From Myxococcales bacterium (lineage in GTDB: Bacteria > Myxococcota_A > Polyangia > Haliangiales > Haliangiaceae), in the NCBI GenBank assembly GCA_016720595.1, contig JADKKI010000006.1:186001-250000 (forward strand): a stretch of DNA of 64,000 bases. The letters are read 5' to 3'. Below the pieces are notes generated by a model that searched no databases, had not been told where the DNA came from, and saw only the letters and a program-made list of their open reading frames with translations. Position 1 is the stretch's first letter. Each line of letters begins with the position of its first letter. Below, in pieces: positions 11,737 to 20,206 of the stretch. The position numbers were made by a program, and so were the translations under genes.

Positions 11737-13076
11737 CAGAAGGCTCCGGTCTTCCTCGCCGGCCCCGCCACGCCGAGGATCTCGGTCACGAGCTGATCGC
11801 CTGGCTCGAGATCGCCCTCGACCATCTGGGTCACCGAGCCATCGGTCAGGCCGGGCTTGACCAGCACGAGCTTGGGCTGGCCATCGACGAGCTTGTAGAC
11901 CGGCTTCTTGTCGCCGTAGTCGCGGCCGCGGCCACCCGGTCCGCCTGGGCCGCCGCTGCCGGCGCCGCCGTCTGGTCCGTCGGGGCGTCGGCCGCTCGCC
12001 GAACCTCCCGAGCCGCCCGAACCCCGACCGGCCCAGTTGCCCGAGCCCCGGCGACCGCTGCCGCTCCCGGACTCACCGCGCATCGCTTGCATCTGCTCGC
12101 GGGTCGGCTTGAACCGCAGGGCGGCGTTCGGGATCCTGATCGTGTCGGCGACCTGCTGGAGCACGAACGTCACGTTGGCGGTCATGCCGGGGCGGAGGGA
12201 CATGTCGGCGTTCTCGACGTCGATCACGGCGTCATAGGTCACCACACCCGAGGTGGTGGTCGGCGCGTTGCGGACCTGTCGCACGATGCCCTCGAACGTC
12301 TTGCCGGGGAATGCGTCGACCGTGAACTGTGCCTTCATGCCTTCGACGAGGCGGCCGACGTCGGCCTCGGCCACCGCGGTGTCGATCTGCATGCGGGCGA
12401 GATCCTCCGCGATCGTGAACAGCACCGGTGCCGACAGCGAGGCGGCGACGGTCTGGCCAACGTCGACGGCGCGCGAGAGGACCACGCCGTCGACGGGCGA
12501 GTAGATCGTGGCGTACGAGAGGTTGAGCTTGGCTTGCGCGAGGTTCGCGGACGCCTGTGCCGAGGATGCCTTCGCCGCGAGCAGGGCGGCCCGCGCGGTG
12601 TCGTACGCGACCTCGGCGCTCTCGACGGTGGCACCCGCGACGAGCTGTTGCTCCTGCAGCGTCCGCTGGCGCTTGAGCTGGCGATCCGCATCGGCGACCG
12701 CGACCTGCGCCTTGTTGACGTTGGCGGCGGCGAGGGCGAGGCTCGCAGAGGCCTGATCGATCTGCGACTTGAGCACCTGGGCATCGAGCTTCGCGATCAC
12801 CTGGCCCTTGGTGACCTTGTCGTTGAAGTCCGCGTGCAGCTCGACCACGCGCCCAGAGACCTGTGCGCCGACCTGCACCGTGCCGCGGGCAGACAGCGTG
12901 CCGTTCGCGGTGACCTGTGCGGCGATGCTGCCCTTGCCGACGGTCACGGTGTTGTAGGTGATCGGCGTCGAGCCCTTGGCCCACGGCTTCTTCACCATCA
13001 AGAACGCGACCCCGCCCGCGACGAGTGCGAGGGCCACGATCCGCGGGATCCAGCGTTTGATGTTCACGGTCTTCAA
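11736..13076 (-). CDS. MacA-like periplasmic adaptor (HlyD/RND-type membrane fusion protein)
   Basis: 446 residues with an N-terminal membrane anchor (about 11-27), a biotinyl-lipoyl half motif (GRVVELHADFNDKVTKGQV), a long helical hairpin (about 90-190), the second lipoyl half (IYSPVDGVVLSRAVDVGQTV) and a beta-barrel domain. The C-terminal part carries an unusual ~60 residue Gly/Ser/Arg-rich insert (about 338-395) before the last domain, probably a flexible linker. The adaptor joins permease and TolC. It is the first pump gene, 69 bases after the histidine kinase stop. That gap shows no clear terminator, so read-through from the regulators is plausible. Confidence 0.94.
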   Translation of the reverse strand: MKTVNIKRWIPRIVALALVAGGVAFLMVKKPWAKGSTPITYNTVTVGKGSIAAQVTANGTLSARGTVQVGAQVSGRVVELHADFNDKVTKGQVIAKLDAQVLKSQIDQASASLALAAANVNKAQVAVADADRQLKRQRTLQEQQLVAGATVESAEVAYDTARAALLAAKASSAQASANLAQAKLNLSYATIYSPVDGVVLSRAVDVGQTVAASLSAPVLFTIAEDLARMQIDTAVAEADVGRLVEGMKAQFTVDAFPGKTFEGIVRQVRNAPTTTSGVVTYDAVIDVENADMSLRPGMTANVTFVLQQVADTIRIPNAALRFKPTREQMQAMRGESGSGSGRRGSGNWAGRGSGGSGGSASGRRPDGPDGGAGSGGPGGPGGRGRDYGDKKPVYKLVDGQPKLVLVKPGLTDGSVTQMVEGDLEPGDQLVTEILGVAGPARKTGAF

Positions 13077-13145
13077 GGTGATACCCCGCTCTGTACGTTC
13101 CGTTGCTCGCGCGTTGCGATTTGTTACCGGAACGATTCTCGACGT

Positions 13146-14467
13146 TTATCCGACCGGTTGCTCGCCCTGTAGTGGGACTTCCAGTCTAGCCGTCGTGCCC
13201 TGTCCCGGCCTGGAGGTCAGGGTCACCTCACCGCCGTGGACCCGTGCGATCCGGCGCGCGAGCGCCAGGCCCAGGCCCACGCCGCCGGTCTTGCGGGCGC
13301 GGCTGCCGTCGGCGCGCCAGAACGGCGTGCCCGCACGCTCGAGCTCCTCCGGCGACATCCCGATCCCGCCATCCACGATCTCGAACGCGACCTTGGTTCC
13401 GTTCGGGACGACCGCGAACTTCACGGCGGTGCCGACGTCCGAGTACTTCGCAGCGTTGTCGAGCAGGTTGTCGAGCGCGCGGCGGAGGAGCACGGCGTCG
13501 CACTCGATCGCGCGCTCGGCACCGGCGATCGAGCGATCGAGCGTGCGTGAAGGATGCCGCGCCGCGAACCTCTCGATCGCGCGATCGGTGAGCTCGCCGA
13601 GGCTCATCGGATGGCGCGTGATCTCCGCGGTCGCGCCATCGAGCCGCGCGGTGGTGAGGATGTCACCGATCAGCTGATCGATCTCGTCGAGGTCCGTCCC
13701 CACGTCGGCGAGCACGTCGCGCGCCGCGACCGGATCCTCGGCGGCGAGCTCGAGCGCCACGCGGATCCGGGCGAGCGGCGTGCGCAGCTCGTGGGACACG
13801 TCCCCCATCAGCTGGCGCTGGGACTGCAACACGGCGGACGTGCGCTCCGCCATCTCGTCGAAGGCGCGCCCCACGTCGCCGAGCTCGTCTTCCCGCTCGA
13901 GGCGCGCACGCGCCGTGGTCTCGCCGGCACCAAACCTGCGCGCGGCATCGGCGAGCTGATCGAGGGGCCGGGCGAGGCGACGCGAGAACCAGATCGAGGC
14001 CGCGCCGACGACCAGCAGGATCACGGCGCCCATCGGCAGCACGTACGACCACGGGAATCCGGGCCGGTTCGGGGCATACACCGCGAGGAGCGATCGATCG
14101 TCGCTGCGCACCACCATGCGGCCCCAGTCGAGCGACCACTTCTCCTGCACGAGCTCGTCGAGCTCACCGGGCGTGGGCGCCTCGAGTGCGGGCTCGACGT
14201 TGGTCCTCACGAGCGCGCCCTTCGCATCGAACAGCGACAGCTTGCCGCGCAGCCGAGCCTCGACCCGGGTCATCGCCTCGTCGAACTCTTTCGGCTGTTT
14301 CAGCGAGAGACGCTCGATCAGGTACTGCACCACCGCGGCCTGCGGCTCCATGTAGCGCGGCGAGCGCGTGTACCGCGGGAGCACCAGCAGCGCGACCATG
14401 ATCGCCACCGAGAGCGCTGCGACGAACGCATACACCCGGAGTACGAGCCGCCTCCGCCGGCGCGGGC

Positions 14468-14471
<4 letters not shown>
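13146..14471 (-). CDS. Sensor histidine kinase of a two-component system
   Basis: A classic class I kinase of 441 residues: TM1 (about 9-31), a ~110 residue periplasmic sensor, TM2 (about 145-163), HAMP (165-218), HisKA with phospho-acceptor His227 in DVSHELRTPL, and a HATPase domain with an N-box (LDNLLDNAAKYS), G1 (VDGGIGMS) and G2 (GGVGLGLALARRI). The GTG start at 14471 overlaps the regulator stop by four bases. Its position immediately before the pump genes suggests control of efflux in response to an envelope or drug signal, as in CpxA- or RstB-like systems; the signal itself is unknown. Confidence 0.94.
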
Positions 14472-15181
<710 letters not shown>

Positions 15182-15250
15182 ACCCCACCATACTCCGCTG
15201 CGGCCTGCCGAGCGGCGGGCTTCATACTTCGCAATCCGCCGGGGTTGCGG

Positions 15251-15499
15251 CTACCTGCGCCGCTTGAGTTGCTGCAGCTCCGCCTCGATCTCCGCACGCT
15301 TGCGCTCCGCTTCCACCTGCGCGTGCGCGGCCGCCTTGCGGGCCTGTTTTCGCGCGGCGCGGAGCTCGCGCGGCGTGGGCGGTGGCTCGACCGGGGCCGG
15401 CTGCGCCAGCGTGGTTTCGAGACCGGCGATCCCCTCCTTGGCAGCGTGGCGGCCGATCTCCCAGCCGAAGCCCTGGACGAGGTAGCGGAGGAGCCCCAT
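15251..15499 (-). CDS. Small protein with hydrophobic N-terminus and charged coiled coil
   Basis: An 82-residue frame starting at ATG 15499 (MGLLRYLVQGFGWEIGRH); a GTG 51 bases further up is possible. An amphipathic or weakly hydrophobic N-terminus is followed by a Pro-rich turn and a long Ala/Lys/Arg/Glu helix ending QQLKRRR, which looks like a coiled coil or a basic nucleic-acid-binding tail. It sits 69 bases ahead of the response regulator on the same strand and could be the first gene of that transcript. No family is recognised and it could be a chance frame, although its composition suits a real short protein. Confidence 0.5.
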   Translation of the reverse strand: MGLLRYLVQGFGWEIGRHAAKEGIAGLETTLAQPAPVEPPPTPRELRAARKQARKAAAHAQVEAERKRAEIEAELQQLKRRR

Positions 15500-15582
15500 G
15501 CGGATCCGGACGAGGCCGGACAGCCGGTAGTCGCATCGCGGCCCGCGCACGGGAAATCAGGTGGTTCCGCGCCGCAAGTTGC

Positions 15583-17424
15583 TCAAGTTGAAACCGTCCC
15601 CAACACCTTGGCGAGAGTCTCCTCGAGCGCCTCGATCCGGAATGGCTTGGGCAGGTACGCGTCCGCGGCTACCGGACCGCGCCGATCCCGGTCAAAGCCG
15701 GTGCACAGCACGACCGGCAGGCCGGGCCTGCGTTGCCGCAGGGTGGCCACGACTTCTGCGCCGCTCATGCGCGGCATCGTCAGGTCGACGAGCACGGCGG
15801 AGATCGGGTGCTGCTCCACGAGCTCGAGGCCGGCGATGCCGTCGGCCGCGGTGATCACGGTGTAGCCGAGATCCTCGATCATCCGCGCCACGACATCGCG
15901 AACCAGCTCCTCGTCGTCGATCACGAGGACGGTGAGGTGGGCCCGCTTGGACAGGGGCTGCATGCCGGCGGGCGTGGTCGCGGCGGGCCACATCACCTGG
16001 AACGTGGAGCCCTTGCCGAGGGTGGTGGTCAGGCGCAGGCCACCATGGTGTGAGCGCACGATGCCGAGCAGGGCGGCGAGGCCGAGGCCATGGCCGGTGG
16101 GCTTGGTGGTGAAGAACGGATCGAAGATCCGCCGCCGGCTGTCGGTGCTCATCCCGGCGCCGTCATCCTTGACCTCGAACAGGACGTAGTCGCCCACGGA
16201 GGCCGTGAGGACATCATCGGGGTGGCACGCGCCGTCGAGGTGCTGGAGGCTCGCCGTGATCGTGATCGTGCCGCCCTGGTCGCCGAGGGCATCGCGCGCA
16301 TTGCCGAGCAGGTTGAGCACCACCTGGCGGAACTGGCCCGCATCACCCCGGATCGCCAGGTTCGCGGGGATGTTGACGGTGGTGACCGCGTTCGCCGGCA
16401 TTCGCGCGGCGGACAGCCGCACGAGCTCGTCGACGATCGGCGCCGGGGCGACGCGAGCCGAGGACACGCCACCGCGACCCGCATACGCCAGCAGCTGATC
16501 GGTGAGCTCCGCGGCGCGCAGGCTCGCATTGCGCACGTTCTCGAGAGCGGCGCGGCCCGGCGCTCCGGCGGGGATGTCGCGGAGGCCCAGGTCGGCGTTT
16601 CCTAGGATCGCGACGAGCAGGTTGTTGAAGTCGTGGGCGAGGCCGCCGGCGAGCACGCCGAGGCTCTCGGCGCGCTGCGCATCGACCATCCGGCGCTCGA
16701 GCGCGCGCTGTGCGGTGACGTCGACCGCCGTCCCGATCGCGCCGATGATCACCCCGTCCACGCGATAGGGGCAGATCTTGTTCGCGAGCTGGCGTCCGCG
16801 ATACTCGGTGACGTAGGTGGAGGTCTCGCCCTCGAGGGCGCGCCGGTGCGCCTCGACGGGATTCGTGCTCCCCGGATCGGTGCGGTGGACCTCGTAGAGG
16901 GTGACCCCGAGGTACGTGTCAGGCGCGTAGCCGAGGACCTCCATGATCGGGCCTCCGGTGCGCAGGATCTTGAGGTCGTGATCGACGAGCCAGTACACCG
17001 CGCTGACCTGGCGGACGACCATGTCGAGCGTGGTCGCCGTGCGTTCGAGATCTGCCGTGGTCGCCTCGAGGTGTGTGACGTCGAGTACCCACGCGTCGAA
17101 CGAGATCTCCTGGGCGCTCTCCAGAACGTGGCCGAAGATCCGCACGTTCAAGCGGCGCCCGTCACGGGTCTTCCACTGGACGAGCGCGCCATCGACGACG
17201 CCACGCCTCCGGTACTTCGCGATCATCTCGGCGCGCTGCGCAGCGTCGACGTAGATGTCCTCGTTGAGGTTTGCGCCGAGGAGGCTCTCCGCCGAGTCGT
17301 AGCCGAGCAGCTCGACGAGGGCGCGATTGACGTGCAGGAACTTCCCGTGCTCCGTCGAGCGGTACATGCCGATCGGCGAGCGATCGAACAGCTGGGTGAG
17401 CGCGCTATCGCTCGGAGATGACAC
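15583..17424 (-). CDS. Soluble PAS-PAS hybrid histidine kinase with C-terminal receiver
   Basis: The GTG start at 17424 follows a GGGGGA ribosome site; 613 residues. Two PAS domains (about 10-120 and 130-240) precede a HisKA of the HDFNNLL type (His264), then a HATPase domain (VVLNLLGNARDAL, GAGMS, GHGLGLAALLGIV) and a receiver with Asp547 in AVLVDLTMPRMSG. There is no TM helix, so it senses a cytosolic cue. Its start is 11 bases after the phosphofructokinase stop on the same strand, so the two are probably co-transcribed. No DNA-binding response regulator is adjacent; the output is unknown. Confidence 0.93.
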   Translation of the reverse strand: MSSPSDSALTQLFDRSPIGMYRSTEHGKFLHVNRALVELLGYDSAESLLGANLNEDIYVDAAQRAEMIAKYRRRGVVDGALVQWKTRDGRRLNVRIFGHVLESAQEISFDAWVLDVTHLEATTADLERTATTLDMVVRQVSAVYWLVDHDLKILRTGGPIMEVLGYAPDTYLGVTLYEVHRTDPGSTNPVEAHRRALEGETSTYVTEYRGRQLANKICPYRVDGVIIGAIGTAVDVTAQRALERRMVDAQRAESLGVLAGGLAHDFNNLLVAILGNADLGLRDIPAGAPGRAALENVRNASLRAAELTDQLLAYAGRGGVSSARVAPAPIVDELVRLSAARMPANAVTTVNIPANLAIRGDAGQFRQVVLNLLGNARDALGDQGGTITITASLQHLDGACHPDDVLTASVGDYVLFEVKDDGAGMSTDSRRRIFDPFFTTKPTGHGLGLAALLGIVRSHHGGLRLTTTLGKGSTFQVMWPAATTPAGMQPLSKRAHLTVLVIDDEELVRDVVARMIEDLGYTVITAADGIAGLELVEQHPISAVLVDLTMPRMSGAEVVATLRQRRPGLPVVLCTGFDRDRRGPVAADAYLPKPFRIEALEETLAKVLGTVST

Positions 17425-17435
17425 CGTCCCCCATC

Positions 17436-18551
17436 TTACATGAGCAGTGCGCCCTCGATCTCCTCGAAGGCACCTGCTCTCCACCGGGTCAGGGGACTGC
17501 GGCCCTTGAGCAGGTTGTCGGTCTCCACGAGCACCGCGCCGAGATCCACGAGCCAGCACTTGGGGTCCGCGGCGGACGGGCGACCGACGTCCTCGGGGAC
17601 CTCGGTCGGCGGCATCCACGCCGTCATCTTCAGCGAATCCCCACCGATCAACGCGCGCACGGCGACGTTGCCGAGGCGGCTCCCGAGGAGACGATCGAAT
17701 GCCGACGGCCGCCCGCCGCGCACGACGTGGCCGAGCACGGTGACGCGGGTCTCGATGCCGCCCGGATCTGCATTCGGGGAGCTGTCCCGCAGCCGCGCAT
17801 CGACCTCGGCCTTCAGGCGATCCGTGGAGATCGCCACGCCCTCGGCCTTGATGATGATCACGCGCCGCGACTTGCGGGCGCGCGCGCGCACGGTGAGCAC
17901 GGTCTTGACCACCTGATCGACGATCGCCTGCTCGGGCTTGCCCGATTCGGGGAACAGCGCGAGGTCGGCACCGACGGCGATCGCCGAGGTCATCGCGAGG
18001 TAGCCGCAGTCACGCCCCATCACCTCGATGATGAACGTCCGGTCGTGGGCGGTGGCGGTATCGGCGATCTTGTCCACGGCCTCGACGATCGTGTTCATCG
18101 CGGTGTCGACACCGATCGACATGCCCGTGAACCCGAGGTCGTTGTCGATCGAGGCCGGGATGCCGATCACGTTGAGCGCCTGCGCGCCGAGCTCCTTGGG
18201 ATCGCAGAGGTGCATCGCACCGGTGAGCGAGCCATTGCCACCGATGACGATGAGCCCATCGACCCCGCGGTTCGCGAGGATGCCGCGCGCCCTGTCGCGG
18301 ACCTCGCGCATGTGGAACTCCTTGCAGCGCGCGGAGCCCAGGATCGTGCCGCCATCGCGGAGGATCTGGGACACATCGTTTGGCATCAGCGGGACGAACT
18401 CGTCCTCGAGCAGGCCCTTGTAACCTCGCTCGATCCCGACGATGTCCGCACCTGCCGCCCGTCCGACGAGGGCCGCGGCACGGATCGCCGCGTTCATGCC
18501 CGGTGCGTCGCCGCCGCTCGTGAGGATCCCGATGCGCTTGGAGCCAGCCAT
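17436..18551 (-). CDS. pfkA: 6-phosphofructokinase, PfkA family
   Basis: Phosphorylates fructose 6-phosphate in glycolysis. The ATG at 18551 begins MAGSKRIGILTSGGDAPGMN, the standard PFK N-terminus, and gives 371 residues, somewhat longer than the ~320 of E. coli PfkA. The active-site strings are shifted from the textbook: GGNGSLTG instead of GGDGS, ASIDND instead of GTIDND, and MGRDCGYLA instead of MGRHCGYLA. The catalytic Asp of IDND is kept. ATP versus pyrophosphate use cannot be settled from this. The histidine kinase at 17424 lies 11 bases downstream. The crotonase gene at 18607 is divergent, 55 bases away. Confidence 0.92.
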   Translation of the reverse strand: MAGSKRIGILTSGGDAPGMNAAIRAAALVGRAAGADIVGIERGYKGLLEDEFVPLMPNDVSQILRDGGTILGSARCKEFHMREVRDRARGILANRGVDGLIVIGGNGSLTGAMHLCDPKELGAQALNVIGIPASIDNDLGFTGMSIGVDTAMNTIVEAVDKIADTATAHDRTFIIEVMGRDCGYLAMTSAIAVGADLALFPESGKPEQAIVDQVVKTVLTVRARARKSRRVIIIKAEGVAISTDRLKAEVDARLRDSSPNADPGGIETRVTVLGHVVRGGRPSAFDRLLGSRLGNVAVRALIGGDSLKMTAWMPPTEVPEDVGRPSAADPKCWLVDLGAVLVETDNLLKGRSPLTRWRAGAFEEIEGALLM

Positions 18552-18606
18552 GGCGGGAATGTACCCCAACGACCGATCCATCGCCGTTCGGGCTAGACTC
18601 ACCGGG

Positions 18607-19362
18607 ATGATACGGACCGAGCGGCGGGGGCCGGTGACCACGGTGACGATCGATCGTCGCGCTCAGAAGAACGCGGTGGATCGCGAGACCGCCGAGCAGC
18701 TGGCGGCGGCGTTCCGGGAGTTCGATGCGGATCCCGCGCAGCGGGTGGCGGTGCTCCATGGCGATCACGGCACGTTCTGCGCGGGCGCCGATCTCAAGGC
18801 GATGGCGGCGGGGAACCCGAACCGTGTCGCGCCTGATGGCGATGGGCCGATGGGCCCCTCGCGGATGGTGCTCGGCAAGCCGGTGATCGCCGCGATCGCG
18901 GGTCACGCCGTGGCGGGTGGGCTCGAGCTGGCGCTGTGGTGCGATCTGCGGGTGGCCGAGGAGGATGCGATCCTCGGCGTGTTCTGTCGTCGGTTCGGCG
19001 TGCCGCTGATCGATGGAGGCACGATCCGGTTGCCTCGGCTGATCGGGCTGTCGCGCGCGCTCGACATGATCCTCACCGGCCGGGCGGTGACCGCCGCCGA
19101 GGCGATGTCGTTCGGGCTCGTCAACCGGGTGGTCCCTTCCGGGCAGAGCAGGGCCCGTGCCGAGGAGCTGGCGGAGCAGCTCGCGGCGCTGCCGCAAGCG
19201 GCGCTGCGCGCGGATCGGATGAGCGCCTACCTGCAGCACGATCTCGATCTCCCGGCCGCGCTCGCGAAGGAGCTGGAGCTCGGCTCGGCGGCACTGCTCG
19301 AGGCGGTCTCCGGCGCGGCGCGATTCGCCGGCGGTGCCGGGCGCCACGGGGAGAGCTCGTGA
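18607..19362 (+). CDS. Enoyl-CoA hydratase/isomerase (crotonase) family protein
   Basis: 251 residues with the crotonase core: the first oxyanion-hole block GTFCAGADLKAM and the second AGHAVAGGLELAL. The segment that carries the catalytic glutamates in true hydratases reads CRRFGVPLIDGGTIRLPR, so at least one Glu is not at its usual place. The reaction (hydratase, isomerase or other acyl-CoA chemistry) is therefore uncertain. It starts the plus-strand run crotonase, lipoprotein, coiled-coil protein, recD2, each overlapping or closely spaced. Its TGA overlaps the next GTG by four bases. Confidence 0.9.
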   Translation: MIRTERRGPVTTVTIDRRAQKNAVDRETAEQLAAAFREFDADPAQRVAVLHGDHGTFCAGADLKAMAAGNPNRVAPDGDGPMGPSRMVLGKPVIAAIAGHAVAGGLELALWCDLRVAEEDAILGVFCRRFGVPLIDGGTIRLPRLIGLSRALDMILTGRAVTAAEAMSFGLVNRVVPSGQSRARAEELAEQLAALPQAALRADRMSAYLQHDLDLPAALAKELELGSAALLEAVSGAARFAGGAGRHGESS

Positions 19363-19688
19363 ACCGCAAGCTCGACGGGCTTGGCGGGCTCGTCCTGTGT
19401 GCGGCCCTCGCGATGACGATCGCCGGCTGCATCGTCAAGCGGCTCGGCAGCTCTCAGCTCACGGGCACCTGCGACGGCGCGTGCGCTCACTACATCGAGT
19501 GCAAGCCCGGGCACCCCGAGGCCGATCGCGCGCGCTGCACGCAGGAGTGCCCGCAGGTGTTCAGCGATCGCGATTCGATCATGGGCTACGAGAGCCTCGC
19601 GTGTCACGACGCCGTCGAGTACATCGACGGCACCCCGAACAAGACTGCCGCGACGCCGATCGCCGCGACTCCGACGAGCCCGCCATGA
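19359..19688 (+). CDS. Small Cys-rich lipoprotein
   Basis: 109 residues from a GTG that overlaps the crotonase stop (GTGA). The N-terminus is a lipoprotein signal ending LAMTIAGC. The mature part has six or so cysteines in a short space (GTCDGACAHYIECK, RCTQECP, LACHD), which suggests a disulfide-bonded helical hairpin. A Pro/Thr/Ala-rich tail ends the protein. Such CxxxC plus CxxxC pairs are common in myxobacterial lipoproteins of unknown function. The stop overlaps the next ATG (ATGA). Confidence 0.82.
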   Translation: MNRKLDGLGGLVLCAALAMTIAGCIVKRLGSSQLTGTCDGACAHYIECKPGHPEADRARCTQECPQVFSDRDSIMGYESLACHDAVEYIDGTPNKTAATPIAATPTSPP

Positions 19689-20173
19689 GCTACCGCGACG
19701 ACGTCGACACGCTCTACACGCGCGCGATGGTCCTGCAGAGGGAGCTCGATCGCGCCACCGCGCAGCTCGCCGAACGCGAGGCCGAGCTCGAGGCGCTCCG
19801 CGGTCCGGCCTTCTCGGCCGCGGAGACCAGCCCCGAGGTGCGCGCGGTGCGTGCACTCCGGGATCTGCCGGATCCGGATGATGTGCTGGCGCGTCTCGTC
19901 GATGCGACCGACGCGACTCCGGCGACCCCGGTGCGCTGGCTCGGCTTGCCGGTGCCCGACCTCGCACTCTCCAGCTCACCGCCGATGTCCCGCGGGAAGG
20001 TGCTCGAGCGCGTCCGGGACCGGCTGGGCGCGCTCGATCAGGAGGCGCTGCTCATGATCGGCACGCTGATCGAGGAGCTCGGCGACGAGGCGACCATCGG
20101 CAGGGCAAGGCTCCTGGACCAACTCCGGCCGATCGCCGAGCGGATCACGCAGTCGTTCTGGCACCGCCGTTGA
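19685..20173 (+). CDS. Coiled-coil protein of unknown function
   Basis: 162 residues starting at an ATG that overlaps the previous stop. An N-terminal heptad-rich helix (VLQRELDRATAQLAEREAEL, about 15-40) is followed by an acidic mid-region and a helical C-terminal part. No signal peptide, membrane segment or catalytic motif is seen and the family is not recognised. Translational coupling to the lipoprotein suggests they are made together. The next gene, recD2, starts 33 bases on. Confidence 0.7.
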   Translation: MSYRDDVDTLYTRAMVLQRELDRATAQLAEREAELEALRGPAFSAAETSPEVRAVRALRDLPDPDDVLARLVDATDATPATPVRWLGLPVPDLALSSSPPMSRGKVLERVRDRLGALDQEALLMIGTLIEELGDEATIGRARLLDQLRPIAERITQSFWHRR

Positions 20174-20206
20174 CCGCGACCTGACACCCGCAGGTGGCAT
20201 GATGGC

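Noticed and set aside
12000..12090. The Gly/Ser/Arg-rich part of the MacA-like adaptor as a frameshift
   Set aside because: The frame is continuous and the domain after it (VYKLVDGQPKLVLVKPGL) is in register, so it is an insert and not an error.
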